The notes: generated from the sequence alone by a model not told the origin. Positions 48,501 to 61,088 are shown, counted from the stretch's first letter. The stretch: DNA of 64,000 nt from Chimonanthus salicifolius (GCA_013350335.1 CM023539.1:17696223-17760222); one strand, 5' to 3'. Numbers and translations are program-made.

Positions 48501-51500
48501 GATCACTTCTATTCTTTCCGACAAGGACAATGAGCAAAAGCTACACAGAGCAAGGAAATATCTCTTATTCAATATTTAAACCAAAAAAGAGAAAAGTTTT
48601 CCAGTAGTCCTTGATGAGTAGTTACCAACAGCTGTACATGTTTGTCATTAACCAGACTAAAAATTTATGTGCTTCTTTAACCAAACAGCTATCATATTTG
48701 GCATTCTAGCAGCATCTAATGGCTTGGCATCCTACAGTACATGAAATCATGTCTGCCATTTCGTTAAACCATAGTTCTAAAGAAGTTTTTTTTTTGAATG
48801 GCACAACTGGGAAAGACACCTTAGTCAGGTTTCACAATTTCTGACCCAGCCTGCCTACAAGACCCAAACAAAAGGTTCATGTTCAATGTAAGACTCTGAT
48901 CAGATCCAAAACAGTTCAATGAATGGGTTGATCAGATGTCATTCAATAAAACAATAGGGCACCACAAAGGTTCTCAAGAGTCAGTATAATAAGGTTAAAT
49001 CAAGTCCATCTCAATAAGATGCATGGACAAATGAGAGTGTGTGTGTGTGTGCATGAGAGAGAGAGAGAGACCTCTAATGATTTCCTCTTCAAAGATGAGC
49101 ACAATGGAGTTTGTTCTTTGTTAGCAGAATGGGCCATCTTGGATTCAATACTCACGTGCATTCCCATGCTTCCATCTGGCTTCTTTAGTGATCTAACTTC
49201 TTTATGAAATGCAGAGTGTACTGGTTCGCCTTTTGATGTCAATGTACTATATTCAGAAGTATATTGTCATCTAGATGAACTTCATATAGACCAAAGTCTC
49301 TGAAACTGGAGATGTATTGCTAAGAAAAATAAAGAGACAAAACCTTGTGGCATTCAAGATAAGAATATTCAATGGTGCCGCATTGGGGGTCAGAGGAGAT
49401 GCTTTGTTCTTATCAACAGAGAAATGCTTGGAACTTCTTATTGGTGCAATGCTTGAAACAGAATGGGTAATCTTGGATGCCATGTTTACATGCATTCCCC
49501 TGTTTTCTTCTGGCTGCCTTAGTGAACTAATTTCCTTCTGAACAGAAGAATCTGATGGCTCGCTTTTTGATGCCATTGTACTATATTCAGAAGTGCAATG
49601 TTATCTAGATGATCTTCTTATAGGCCAAAATCTTGGCAAAGGACAACATAGAAAAAGATAAACAAACCTTGCAGCACTCAACCCAGAAACATCAAATGAC
49701 TTCACATTAGGCTTCAGAGAGGATACTTTGTGAATATGAACAGAAAAAGGATTGGAGTTTCTTAAAGGTCCTTTGCTTGAAACTTCAAGTTCGGGATTTT
49801 TACTCTTTGGGGTGCTATACATAGATGACGGCTCAGATGAATTTGCCAGATGGATTTGGAATCTGCAAGACATTTATGTCAAAGCATCTCAAGAACAAGA
49901 TACTTTGGAAAATCTCACCTAACCGTAAGGAAAAATAATGACTGCAAACTAACTGAACTTCTACAGTAGATATCCCAGGAAGCTCATAATCATAAATTGA
50001 ACAGTACATTAAGAACAATAGATCTTCTTCCCAACAAGAAACCTCCAGAACTTGTGAAAGCTAGAATGCCATTTAATGAAATTAATCACACCAAACAATC
50101 TATCCATGACAGGTCAACAGAAGATTGAGTAATGTAAACCAATGAACTGTTTTTAGTACTTCCTGGATTAACAATCCACAGATGCTCCTCAGTTTTAAGA
50201 GAGACCCATAATTCAATGAGGTCACACATCACTTTCTGCTAATGCCATTCCAAATATTGAAAGAACTTCAGTATTAGTGTAACAAGAGAGAGTGTTGAAA
50301 GAGTTTGTGCTGAAAAAACTTCAGCACTACTGCTAAAAGAGTAACGCTGAAAGGGTTCGCGTTGAAAGAATTTCAACACTAGTGCTAAAAACATCAACAC
50401 TAATGCTGAAAAAGTTGGTGCTACTGAAAGAGTTGGGTGTTCTTGAAAGAGTAGTGCCGAAAGAGTTAGTGCTACTGAAAGAGCTAGTGTTGAAAGAGTT
50501 AGTGCTGTTGAAAGAGCAGCGTTGAAAGAACTTCAACACTAATGCTAAAAGAACTTTAGGACTAGTGCTGAAAGAGTAGTGCTAAAAGAGTTAGTACTGT
50601 TGAAAGAGTAGTACTGAAGAGTTAGTGCTGTGGAAAGAGTTTTAGTAGCAACGCTAAAAGAGCTTCAGCAACATGCACAAATCCCCAAAAATACCTCATT
50701 GGCCCATTTGACCTTGGGCTAAGGGAGAGTGCCTCAAAATTCGTGCTACTCAAACTTTTGGGACAGGTTTTGAATCTTCCTCTTTCATGAAGATTCAGGC
50801 TTCTAGAACACGCTTTGAGTCAATCTATCTTCATGTAGACTCACAGCACAATGGACACTTTGGATCTTCCTGTTTCATGAAGATCTGGAGTTTTGAATTT
50901 ACTTCAAGTTCACATCTTGTTGTGAACTTCAAGATTTGCAGATGTTCCAAACAAGCGGAGTAAGTCGCTGAGACCCCATTGGGACATTTCAAAATTTCAA
51001 AAGCATCCTAACTTAGTGGATTAAGTTGATTATGGAATCAAGAAACTTGGAACAATTTTTTCTTTTAAATATTGATGTATTCATGAATTTGTAAAGAGTG
51101 GTTGATTTTCATACTTGTTCAAAAGGGTGTCAATTGGTCTTCCATGGAGAAGCCATCACAACAATACTTAGAATCATTGCACTACCAAAATTCATATTTA
51201 ATAGAAAAATTTGTGGATTCATAAATTTCATCTTGATTCTTTTCAAAAATCTTTGCCTGGATTTTCCCTATAAAAAATACGGCCAGGGCACCTAATGAAG
51301 ACAAGAATTTCAAGCACATGAGTTTTTGAAGAGCGCAATTTTGTTTTGTAGAGAGATTTTCTGAGAGATTTCTTTGAAGGTTTCCTTTGTTTTTTAGAAA
51401 GAATTTGTTTCTTTGTTAAATTTGATTTATTTTATTCTTTGAATTTTGAGTTGTGATGTACTGTCAGTTTAGCTTAAATTAGCCATCTTCTGTTTGCAAT

Positions 51501-53759
51501 TGTTTCCATGAGTAGATACGACCTCCTTTCATTTTATAAGCAACATAAGGATAGATATCATAATTGTTTTAATTATTCATTGACTGGCTATTTGTATTTT
51601 CTTTATTTCACTACTTATTTCTTGTGATTACTTCAACAATTTGGTTCAATGAACCGGCTCATTATTGATGTTCTATCTTCAATACAACCATTGTTGCAAA
51701 GTTCGGCCTTATATAAGTGTTGAATTAATTCCAGAACTGGTTAGTTCATCATCTTTGTTATTTTACCCACAACAAGCCACAGTCAACAATGAGTGCGAAG
51801 GCAGGGTAGTTTTTTTTTACTGTGACCAGAGTAACACACAAAATAAAAAGGCAACAAAGCCGCACCTCATCCAAATCCAAACAGCTCAATGAATATTTAA
51901 CATAATTATTGATACAGGTGTGCTTACGAACCCATCCCAAAGGAAGCACTACTATAAGATGATTATACTGGCTTACATTTCTCTATGCCTCAATATTCGA
52001 GTCGTGCTCTCTCCATACCAATCAATTAGCAGTTAGTTCGTCGCCAGCCTGGCATGAATCGATCAATTTGGGGTTCAGATTGAACCTTGTTTGACTTTCG
52101 GGCAGAGCGAGTGGACCTAGCTAGGAGTTTAGAACAGGTTACCTCTCCAGCAAGAAAGATAGAATTATTAGAATTTCTTTAATTGAGGACATCGGGTTTC
52201 AAATTTCCAAAAGCCAAATGATGAAAGTGTCCAAGGGAGTACACCACACAAAATCACTACCAATCCAATTCTACCTATGTCAATACTCCTCTTAAACCAT
52301 GTGGAAGGAGTTCCTAAGGAGGTAGTTCATTGGCCATCCTGATACTCAAAACAATTTGATGCGACCATCATTAGAGGTGAAGAGGATTTTATTTTCGACC
52401 CAGGCAAGTGCAGGCTCGAACTAGCTGGTTCGGGCTCCGAATTGGAAGATTCAGTGCATGTGGACCCAAATGTGGGCCCAAGGCCCAATTGAGTCTGTAG
52501 AGGACCCCACTTGGAAGATATTTACACATTCTAAACCCTGGAAGAAAAAGACAGCTTGTGGAGTCAACACTTGACACCAATCTAGCAAAACTGTTTGGCA
52601 AAACATTAGCCGTGACTTACAGAGAAATTTTGAAATATCAAACGACGTTGGATTTTGATGAAATTTGGACCATTGGAAATCTTATTCAAATACCTTTCCA
52701 ACGAGCCCAAGTTTGGCCAATTCTGAGTCTCGTAGCCTGAGTTGCAGACATTTTAGTATACACGTGCAGAAACAATACCGAACCCGACCCGTTCAAGACC
52801 GTGAGAGTTTTGAACCGGCTCAACAGCTGAGTTTCACTTGGATAGGGACTCTTGGACGTGTGAAGAGTTTTGAAGACAGTGTTATATTTGAATTTTAAAT
52901 AAAGAGTGTTTTATTTAGGATTGTCGTTTTTGGGTTAAAGAATTAGGACTTTTTGAATTTTGAATTTCAAAGTGCAAGAGAGTAGCCGATTCATAGGGCT
53001 GAAATCGGGCCGGGTCGGGTCGGGTTTTTTAAAACCCAACCCGACCCGACTCGAATTATAACCCGACTCAACCCGAAACCCGACCCGACCCGCATTTTGA
53101 ATCTACTTTAGCCTACTTTTTACAGGGTCGGGTCGGGTTAACTTAAAAATCTCTCAACCCAACCCGACTCGAATTCAATGAGGGTTTTTGACTTCTCAAC
53201 CCAACCCGGCCCGCTGACCGGACTTTTACAACCCGACCCGCATGATTTTCGGGTCGAATCATGTGGGTTCGGGCCAAAATCTGACCCGAGTTTCACCCCT
53301 ACCGATTCACCTTAGGATTAGATTTGAAAATTTTCATGTGAGCATAGTGAATTGGTGTCGAACCCGTCGACGTACCGAAAAGGAACTATGTAAATCTCTG
53401 TGTTGTGGTTTGATTCTCGATGTTGATTTTTCTCCTTTTTGTTTTCATTTTCGATATTGTTGTTTCTGTGTGGTAGAAAAGACGTTTCCTCTCAATAGAT
53501 GGCCACCTCAAAAATTGGTGATGCTAATAGCCATCGAGTATTAAATGAATCAACATCAAAATTCTTGCTTTTAAACCGTTTGGAATATTGCAATCCAATT
53601 AACATTTTCGTTAGTAGTTTGTCTTAATATTTAGGATTTAATACTTCATTGAATAAACATGCATTTGGCATTTTTTATTCATAAAAATCTAAAAAAAAAC
53701 TTTAGACTAGCCCTATTTCATTTACTTCTACCAACTTACAGCTTTTCCAACAGAGGAAA

Positions 53760-53807
<48 letters not shown>

Positions 53808-56608
53808 TATATTATTCCATGATTTGGAAGTTTCTTAAAGGTTTTAGCATTCTACCACTAACCAATATGTTTAAAACACTCACAACAGTGAGTAGGCACT
53901 CAAAACCCTGGAGGATAGAGTTTCCTCTTCTAACTTGTCTCACACCACTGTCAATTCTTTAGCACAATTGAACAAGAAAGCGTAGTTCTGCACAAGTTTG
54001 CCGGTCAATAATTCCATAGAATTTCTGATTCAATTGGTAATCATGATTCACTTGTTGATTTATACAAGATATGACCACTTAAAATTAAACCATAATACAG
54101 GTATTGATATAGAAAAACAAAATCAGGTATAGATGCCATACCCAGATGTGTTGAGAACTTTATCACTTGAACTATTTCCCGTCTTAAGAGGTAAACCTTT
54201 TTTTAGGCCGCTACTATTTGACTCTGAAATACCAACCATATGATTCCTAGGTTCTTCTTCACTTCCTCCAATTTTCAAGCTGTAAATGCAAGGATATTAC
54301 TTTCAATCCTTACTTTGATATTGATTAAGAAAATGTCCAATGAAACAGAACCTTCTCTGATCAGCATGACCTAAATGCAGTCTTCCCAATTTTTTGTTGC
54401 AAAGGGCATATACTTTCTTTGGAGCTGATGTTGACAGCAATGTAGTTTCAGCGTCACCTGATTTATTGAAATACTTTGAGCGGATGACACCAATTCCTTT
54501 TCCTTTCAATGGTGACAGTTTATCCACTGTGGATTCCCTGCATTGAGCAAGAACACACCATGAACTAACGGTAGACAATTAATATTAAACTTCACGATAT
54601 CATAGTGAATAGATATCAGCATCATCAACAACAACTTCATAGCCATTTTTCCTATCTATCAGGGGTTGTCTTTCATATTTGGTTCGGCAAATCATTTTAG
54701 ATGGGTTGACTGCCCATCTGAGGCCCATCATCATCATGGCTAACACATATCTTAGTAGAAATTCATTCTAATAATGTGTGATATAAGAGCATGCTCTTCT
54801 ATCTGACTCAAGAATCTACTACTGTAAGTGCAGTCTGCTAAGAAGCAGCAAAGGCGCATTTCCATCATTATTTTAATATTGTTTTCATATGCATTATTAA
54901 TCTTCCATCCAAACAAGTTTCTGCTAGCACTGAATCACAAGCCCTGTACTTATATAATCATCCCCTTTAGTATCTCATGAGCAATGGAAGAATAGATTGG
55001 TGAGGAATCACCAAATCAGTCATGTAAGGTACTAAATACTGAAACAGAATCAGTTTTCAAAATGAATATAAATGCTACATCGTTAGATTTACCTATCCAC
55101 AAGTAGTTGATCCTTCATAACTAAATTTGGTTTGTCCCCAGAAGCCGATACATCATGCAATTTCTGAGAGATGTTTCTTAAAGAGACATCTTCAAAACCT
55201 GTATCACTATGTGCTGTTTCTTTCCCAGCATCATTATCCTCCATAGCATGATTATGACTCTCTGAGTATTTCTGAAACTCAGCATCAGTGTCTTTTAACT
55301 CTGTCATACATATTGGAGGCAAATGCTCCAAATTATCAGTAATAATTGAGCATGAGTCCTGAAAGGGTGAGCTTGGAACTCCTTTCACATTATTATCTGC
55401 TTTCCTGCTCAGACTGGTTACTGCTGGTCCTGTTTGCGGTTCCGGTGTGAACGAGCTTGGAACTGCTTTCACATTATTATCTTCTTTCATGCTCAGACTG
55501 ATTACTGCTGCTTCTGTTTGCAGTTCTGGTGCACTCACCAGTACTAAATCTTCAATAGAAACAGATTGAACAGCTATGTCTTTGATGGAATGTTGAACAC
55601 ATGGTTCTTTAGATCCTGTAGTTTCTGGTTGTTCTCTGTGCTGCATGGCCTCATGACATTCTAGTCTGTTTTCCATGGCAAATGTATTTGTTCGTTTCTC
55701 AGGAGAATTTGCATAACGCAGAACATCTTGGTTTCCATGTTTTTGAGTTACCAAAGGAACATCATTGGTTGCGGTATCCATATCCTGACTGGCTGAAGGA
55801 GGAACAAGATTTGAGGTCAGACCATCCAATTTTTTTAACTTCTTAATATCGAAGTTTTCTTGTGTATCGATATTAGAGGTCGAGTTATTAATGGATTCTG
55901 GACTGCTGCCAGAACTAATGAAAGAGGGAAGTCCTTTATCATTTGTGCATTTATCAGATTCCTTTCCCCCTTTCACTAAGCTCGAATCTAGATCAAAGCC
56001 ATCTAACCTGAAGACAGAAAAAAATCTAATTAAAAATGGAGAAGTAATAATTACTTAATAAGAAAATAAATAGCTATTATTAGTGGTAATGAAATTCAAA
56101 TAGATTCAACAGGCTAGTAAAAATCTCATATTCAAGATGTAAACTTACTCCTTGAAATCAAAACTGAAGGTGAAGCTGTCCTCCTTCCTTTCTTGTTTTC
56201 CTGGGACAGATTCCTTTCCAGATCTCTCCTTGGGCTTCTCGACCTTTCTAGGTGGACTTGAGAAATCCAAGTCAGACATGTCAATTGTGAATGATGATAT
56301 CTTGTCAAAGCCACCGTCAAGTCCAAAATCCATATCCCTGTCAAAATAAGTTTATTCTTAGTATCACCTAGATAATAATGCTACTTTTGTGGATCACATT
56401 CCACCAAAATCAGGCGTCTCATTCCCCTTCAAGGACAATTCAATTATGAAGTTTACATTTGTAGCAGTCACACGATTGTTTATTTGGACTTACAGCTTGT
56501 CAAAGTTAAAGGTTTTTTTCTTGCTTTGAGGAACTGTTTCACTGTTGAAATCCAATGCATCCGCCCCTGCGTTCCAAGAGTTGAGAAACTCCTTTCCAAT
56601 TTCTTCAT
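45577..56608 (-). CDS. Plant-specific protein of unknown function, At4g18490-like; 13 exons seen, first exon missing
   Basis: Minus-strand exons: 56494-56608, 56149-56337, 55093-56007, 54352-54537, 54142-54279, 49668-49862, 49344-49580, 49072-49246, 47177-47244, 47046-47085, 46624-46857, 45738-45848 and 45577-45627. All junctions are GT/AG and every phase matches, giving at least 883 residues up to a TGA. The first visible exon starts in phase 1 with [12 protein letters not shown], so an upstream exon with the ATG is not identified. Hallmarks: [35 protein letters not shown], a [20 protein letters not shown] block, a long polar region, a basic [10 protein letters not shown] segment, and a helical C-terminus ([36 protein letters not shown]). 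I recall this pattern from the uncharacterised Arabidopsis At4g18490 family; no biochemical role is known to me. The mostly polar composition suggests disorder. The protein contains three internal duplications. Confidence 0.85.
46687..46857 (-). repeat. Three 57-bp in-frame tandem repeats at the start of a coding exon
   Basis: Copies 46687-46743, 46744-46800 and 46801-46857 are identical except for the last base. Each encodes 19 residues read as [19 protein letters not shown]. The last copy on the plus strand ends exactly at the exon boundary (46857). On the minus strand each copy contains CTACAG|C and GCAG|GTTTAG, which look like an acceptor and a donor. Skipping copies would keep the frame. 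Confidence 0.95.
47245..49071 (-). other. 1.8-kb intron, nothing else recognised
   Basis: It joins exons 49072-49246 and 47177-47244 in phase 0. The donor (GAG|GTCTCT) lies at the edge of a GA/CT dinucleotide run at 49058-49070. No inserted element with clear ends was found. Confidence 0.6.
49247..49667 (-). repeat. Tandem exon-plus-intron duplication in the At4g18490-like gene
   Basis: The introns at 49581-49667 and 49247-49343 are homologous: both end (minus strand) in ATCATCTAGAT/TTCATCTAGAT followed by CACTTCTGAATATAG or TACTTCTGAATATAG. The exons after them start TACAATGGCATCAAAAAGCG and TACATTGACATCAAAAGGCG. Proteins match too: [21 protein letters not shown] with [21 protein letters not shown], both followed by GMHV. 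The end of the exon before ([20 protein letters not shown]) matches the end of the middle exon ([20 protein letters not shown]). Confidence 0.88.
50280..50660. repeat. Degenerate short tandem array of GCTGAAAGAGTTAGT-type units
   Basis: Words such as GTGCTGAAAGAG, AGTGCTACTGAAAGAG, GTGTTGAAAGAGTTAGT and AACTTCAACACTAATGCT recur about every 15-35 bp. The Ser/Thr/Asn/Phe-rich antisense frame is a by-product. Confidence 0.8.
50661..51900 (+). repeat. LTR-like relic with TATA box
   Basis: CTATAAAAAATACGGCCAGG (near 51268-51287) is followed by a leader-like, T-rich stretch (GTTTTGTAGAGAGATTTTC...), the usual arrangement in copia-type LTRs. No TSD or second LTR was found, so ends are approximate. 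Confidence 0.4.
52340..53530 (+). repeat. LTR-like relic hosting a MITE
   Basis: Phrases typical of Gypsy LTR leaders occur (ACGACGTTGGATTTTGATGA, CTTTCCAACGAGCCCAAG near 52694, GTGTCGAACCCGTCGACG near 53356). The MITE at 52994-53301 splits it cleanly. Outer ends were not resolved. Confidence 0.45.
52994..53301. mobile_element. hAT-type MITE rich in GGGTCGGGT with perfect TSD ccgattca
   Basis: A 308-bp element with inverted ends TAGGGCTGAAATCGGG and, reverse-complemented on the right, TAGGGGTGAAACTCGGG. Perfect 8-bp duplications ccgattca lie at 52986-52993 and 53302-53309. The internal region is dominated by CGGGTCGGGT and its complement ACCCGACCCG. Same family as 39645-39954 (310 bp). Confidence 0.95.
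53764..53802. repeat. (AT)n microsatellite, about 19 units
   Basis: An uninterrupted AT run in the large intron. Confidence 0.97.
55371..55538 (-). repeat. 84-bp in-frame tandem duplication in the largest exon
   Basis: Two copies 84 bp apart (starts at 55371 and 55455 on the plus strand) encode [20 protein letters not shown] and [20 protein letters not shown], followed by KAVPSS and KGVPSS. The copies are older than the 57-bp repeats, with several substitutions. Confidence 0.9.
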
Positions 56609-56949
56609 CTGTTTTATGTAGAATGTATCGCATTTTAAAAACTTTTCTGAATGAAATATTAATGACTCAAAGACACAACCTTTATTGTGCATCAATAAAC
56701 ATTTACCAACTACTACGAGCTTTTCAACAATTTAAAATTTTGTGATGAATAATCATCCAGCTCTGTGTGCATGTGTTCTCTCTGTGTATTCAATAACCTA
56801 TGAGAATTCACCCTTCATGTGGGTCCACCTTGGGTCCCATTTGCCCATCCTCCCCCTGACCCTTACCCCTCACACCACTACCTCCCCATGAATTGATTCC
56901 TTCCAAATTTGACCTCATACTTGAGTTAAACCAACCAAATTAGATTCCA
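56609..56949. other. Sequence upstream of the first visible exon of the At4g18490-like gene
   Basis: No ATG-containing exon ending with a phase-1 donor was found here. The acceptor before 56608 (minus ACAG|ATGAAG) shows that an upstream exon must exist. Confidence 0.4.
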
Positions 56950-57627
56950 TTCAAATAGGATCTAAGAGTTGGATCCATACTTGAGTTGCAGAATCATATT
57001 TTTGGAGAACAAATTCAGGTTTATGCCAAGTAGGTCAACGACAGAAGCCATTTTTGTATTGGGACAACTCATGGACAAGTTTTCAAAGAAAAGCCATATT
57101 ATAAGGGAGCCAAGGAAACTAGCATCTCAAATGTTGGAAAATAAAATGCATCCCTTGCAAGTACATTGAGGTTATACATGATGTGTACAATAAAGCTACA
57201 AGTATAAGAATAGTTATCAGTGAGACATAGGCATTCCTAGTTGGAATGGGGCTTACTAAGCATATACTTTGAGCCCATATTAAGGAAGTGAACTAGTATA
57301 ACACTATGATATGCTTAAATACTTGACTCAACTGTCGAAGCAAACAAAAGATCAGATCTAGACATGAAAACTAGAATGAAAACAAGGTGCAGTGTAGGCA
57401 AGTGATTGGGATATTGTGTGAAAAAAGAGTTTCAAGTCAACTAAAGGGGAGATTTTCTAAACTACTATTGGACCAGCAATCCCTTATGGAGTGGAGTGTT
57501 ATACAATGAAAAAAAGACAAGCAAAGACCCACTAGATGAGAAACTAAGGGGAAGCCATTCATGGTGGTTTGAACATGTATATAGAAGACAAGAAGCATCG
57601 CCAATCTAAAACTTGAAAGCTACAAGG
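56950..57627 (+). pseudogene. LINE reverse-transcriptase relic, first part
   Basis: Translation near 56990-57095 gives NKFRFMPSRSTTEAIFVLGQ and LMDKFSKK, the FMPGRST-type motif of plant LINE reverse transcriptases. Further on come TLSPY (near 57270) and, near 57540-57600, SHSWWFEHVYRRQEA, equivalent to the RWFGHVxRR motif near the C-terminus of such elements. Stops and internal deletions are many. It is interrupted at 57627 by a copia-type element. Confidence 0.8.
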
Positions 57628-59110
57628 TGTTAGATCCCCAGTTTATCCGTGTTTCCGTGTTGTCAAATTTGTAACAAGTGTTAGAACCTTGCCTATGGAA
57701 GAATGAAGTTGTTGCATGAAGATTGGTGAAGACTCGAAGTATAAGGTTGAGCTCTAAAAAGCATCTCCCGGTGTTGTGGCAACCAAGCACAAGCAGGTAA
57801 ATTGGATCTTAGTAAACCTTAGGTTGAACCCAAAACAACTCTAAGCATAAATCTTAATCCCAAGCCAAAGTCAAGAAGCATACTTTTATAGTTAAACTAT
57901 ATCCAAGTCAACTCGACCCGTCGAATGTTTTACTCACCCATCGAGCAGGCTTTGGGTTGTTTGACCAGTCAAGTACAGTGTTCGACTTGTCAAAGAGTGC
58001 TGGGAAATTGTCTCTCTCAGGTTTGACTAGTCGATCCTTCTTCGACTTGTCGAGGAGCCTCTCTTAACCCATCCGTTTGTATTGGCGTGTTTTGTGGGTG
58101 GTCTCGACTTGTCGACACCAAGTCACCAATGCCTCGACCTATTGAGGAGCGTGTCATTTGAAATTATTTCTTAGATATATAGCTCCAAGCTTAAGTGTGA
58201 AAAAGGAGATTAGATGAGAGAAAAAAAGTGAGAGATTATCTTCTAGGTTCCAGCAGAGGTTCTCTCCGTTGCCAATTTCCATGAACTTCCAGTAATACTC
58301 TCTAATCTCTTCTACAACCGTTAATGGAATATCTAAGCTTTCTATTGAATGAGATTAAAAATTTGATTACTGAGAAAAACCCAAAACTCTATTAGACCTT
58401 CAGAGAAGCCCTTCGCATTGGAAAATCTTATCAAACCTCTACAAATCTTTATCTAGGAAATCTTGTACCACTTAACTAGACCCTAGATCTACTATCCTGC
58501 TTTGGTTGCTGACACTGGAGATTTAATAGCACTGCAGACTGGAGAATGCAGGAGACAAATTGAAGAACACATCTGAAGATTCAAGCAAGACCCAAAGGCA
58601 AGTGTTCTTCCTTTTCATTTTTATTTCTCAATCTTGTAAGGTGGATTAGAAATCTGCGATCGAACAACCATAAAAAATAGGTGTCAATGAGTAGACCTCA
58701 GTGGTCAAACCTTTCAAAATCTAGGTGTGCATTGATAGGATATTTTTACCCTTTCATAGTGTGTTTCGAATAGCCCAAAGTTGAGTGAGTCCAAGAGTGG
58801 ATGTAGGTTTAGGTGAACTGAACCACTATAAATCGCTATGCATGTGTGGTTTTATTTGATGGTTTGTTTACCATTACTTTGTAGACACATAAGTTTATTT
58901 TCCGCTGCACATAGCCTAATTAATTAAAATTGATTTAAGGTTATTAATTAAAATTGAATTGGTCTTATTCCCCTCCCCCCCCTCCCCCTCTTCTCTTGGA
59001 CCCATGCATTGATCTAGCTGGGACTTACAAGTGGCATCAAGAGCAAGGTTCCTTCTACCGGACTTAACCATCTAGAGGTGATCATGTGCTAGAATAAGGC
59101 ATAGAGGAGT

Positions 59111-61088
59111 ATGCCAGTTTCCAAACCTCCATATTTCGACGGTTCAAACTATGCCTACTGGAAGACAAGGATGAAAACATTTCTTGTATCTATTGATGGA
59201 ACCGTCTGGGAATCTGTTATAAGAGGTTGGGTTCATCCGGTTGAAGAAATAACTCATACATCCACAAAAGGGAAATCTGAAACTTCAACCAGTGCCAACT
59301 TAATCAAACCTAAAGACTTCTTCTCTTGGTTTGATCAAGAGAAACTCTATATAATGCAAATGGTAAAGCCCTGAATGCAATAAATTGTGCCATTTCACCT
59401 GACGAATTTAAAAGGATCATGACTTGTGAAACAACCAAAGAGGCCTGGGATATTATAGAGAGAACCCACAAAGGGACCAATCTAGTTAAAAGATCAAAAC
59501 TCCAAATATTGAACTCAAAATTTGAAAATATTCTTATGGAGGAAAGTGAGACATTTATGGAGTTTTACTCAAAATTGAATGACATATTAAACTCCATGTG
59601 TGCTCTCGATGAAAAAAAATACCCGAATCCAAAATCTGCACCAAAATTCTGAGATCTTTGCCTGAGAGATTTAATTCAAAAGCAGTAGCCATTGAAGAAT
59701 TTAGGGATGTATCCAAAATGATTGTAGATGACCTTGTGGGGTCCTTACAAACCTTTGAACTTCACTTTGATAAATCAAAGAAGAAATCTATTGCCCTAAG
59801 TTCTTCCACAAAATCTGAAAATAAAAATGTTGAAAAGTCTGAATCCAATAATGACTCAAATGAAGATGTGGCTATGCTTACCAAGAAATTTCTGAAAAAC
59901 TTTAACAAAAAGAAGAAATTTAGAAACTTTAAAAGGGATGATTCCAAAGAAAGATCTAAAGGAAACTCAAGCTCATCCAAAATAAATCAAGAGAAAATTC
60001 AAAAGAAAAATCAAAAGATAACTCCAAAGATCTCCAATGTTTTAACTGTGATGGATATGGGCACTTTGCCGATAAATGCCCATTTAAAAGGAGATCAAAT
60101 AAGAAAGCAATGACCACTATTTGGGAAGACACATCTCAATCTGAAAGTGAGTAAGATGACTCATCCCAAGAAAAAACTGAAAATTTGAAAGGTCTCTTAG
60201 TCTCCATTACATCTAATCCTCAAAACACTCAAAATGTTGAAACTAACAGTGAAGGGTCGGATAATGAGGAAGAAGATGATGATCTTCAAAAGGCCTACGA
60301 TGCCTTGTTCTTAGAAAGTAATAACTTGGCGAAAAAGCTACATAAGTCTAAGAATGAGAATATTAGATTGGATATTGAAAAAGAAGTTTGAAATGGGTTT
60401 GAAATGGATTTGAAAACGGCTCAAGAAGAGATCTCAAGGCTTAAACAAGTTGAATTCAAGAAAACTTCAGTTCGGCTCTAAAAGAAACTGAAGACCTCAA
60501 GGAAATTGAATCAAAAGTCAAATCTGAGAAACTAAAGCCGGAAAATGAATTAAGTGACTTAAAGAGCCATAAAGTGAATTTTGTAGAAAATTTTACAAAA
60601 GAGGAGGAGAAATTAGAAAAGCTTTTACATATTGGAAAACAATTTGGAGATAAAACAGGAGTAGGCTTTAATAGGAAAAGTGAGAAAATACCCAACTCCA
60701 TTACTGTATTTGAAAAAGGAACGCATTCTCACTCAAAACCTTCGAACGTGACATGAAAAACTGGTCACTTCAAGTGTGAATGCATTTTAAGGAAGAAACA
60801 CTTTAAAGAAAGGATTTTTGAAAATCAATATAAAAGTGGAAAACCCTCTAAAGTGCAAAAGAAATATAATGTCAAAGAAAATAAAAAGGGGGAAATAAAA
60901 ATCAAGTGTCAAATAAAAAATTGAACGATCTTGTCTTTGAGCCGTTTATACAAAGTCAAATTAATAAAAGCTCTATATGTGATCAAAGGAAGTTTAAATC
61001 CTATTTTCAAAAGTCTAAAAATAGTGGTGACATCCGTAGACTCGCCTCAACTATTAAATGGGTTCCAAAGGTTAAAGGGATAGTTTAA
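59111..61088 (+). pseudogene. Copia-type gag pseudogene with zinc knuckle and long C-terminal extension
   Basis: It starts at ATG 59111: PVSKPPYFDGSNYAYWKTRM, the usual copia gag start, then KRIMTCETTKEAWDIIERTH and SKLQILNSKFENILMEES (UBN2-type region), then SLPERFNSKAVAIEEF. A CCHC zinc knuckle (CFNCDGYGHFADKC) lies near 60036-60080, and a weaker second one (KTGHFKCEC) near 60758. Between them is a Lys/Glu-rich coiled-coil-like stretch. It ends IKWVPKVKGIV near 61085, a motif that in complete copia elements lies just before protease. Frameshifts near 59363, 59645 and 60030 and stops near 60155 and 60390 break it. Confidence 0.85.

Larger units (their letters stand above)
49863..54141 (-). 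other. 4.3-kb intron containing relic transposable elements
   Basis: It joins exons 54142-54279 and 49668-49862 (GG|A phase). It holds a degenerate short-unit array (50280-50660), LTR-like sequence with a TATA box, another LTR-like relic with a nested MITE, and an AT microsatellite. Confidence 0.7.

Noticed and set aside
50333..50539. Ser/Asn/Phe-rich antisense frame as an extra exon of the At4g18490-like gene
   Set aside because: It comes from the short-word array; the exons on either side already join in phase without it.
52994..53301. GGGTCGGGT words as interstitial telomere repeats
   Set aside because: The plant telomere unit is TTTAGGG; here the words lie between inverted ends with an 8-bp duplication, so a MITE explains them.
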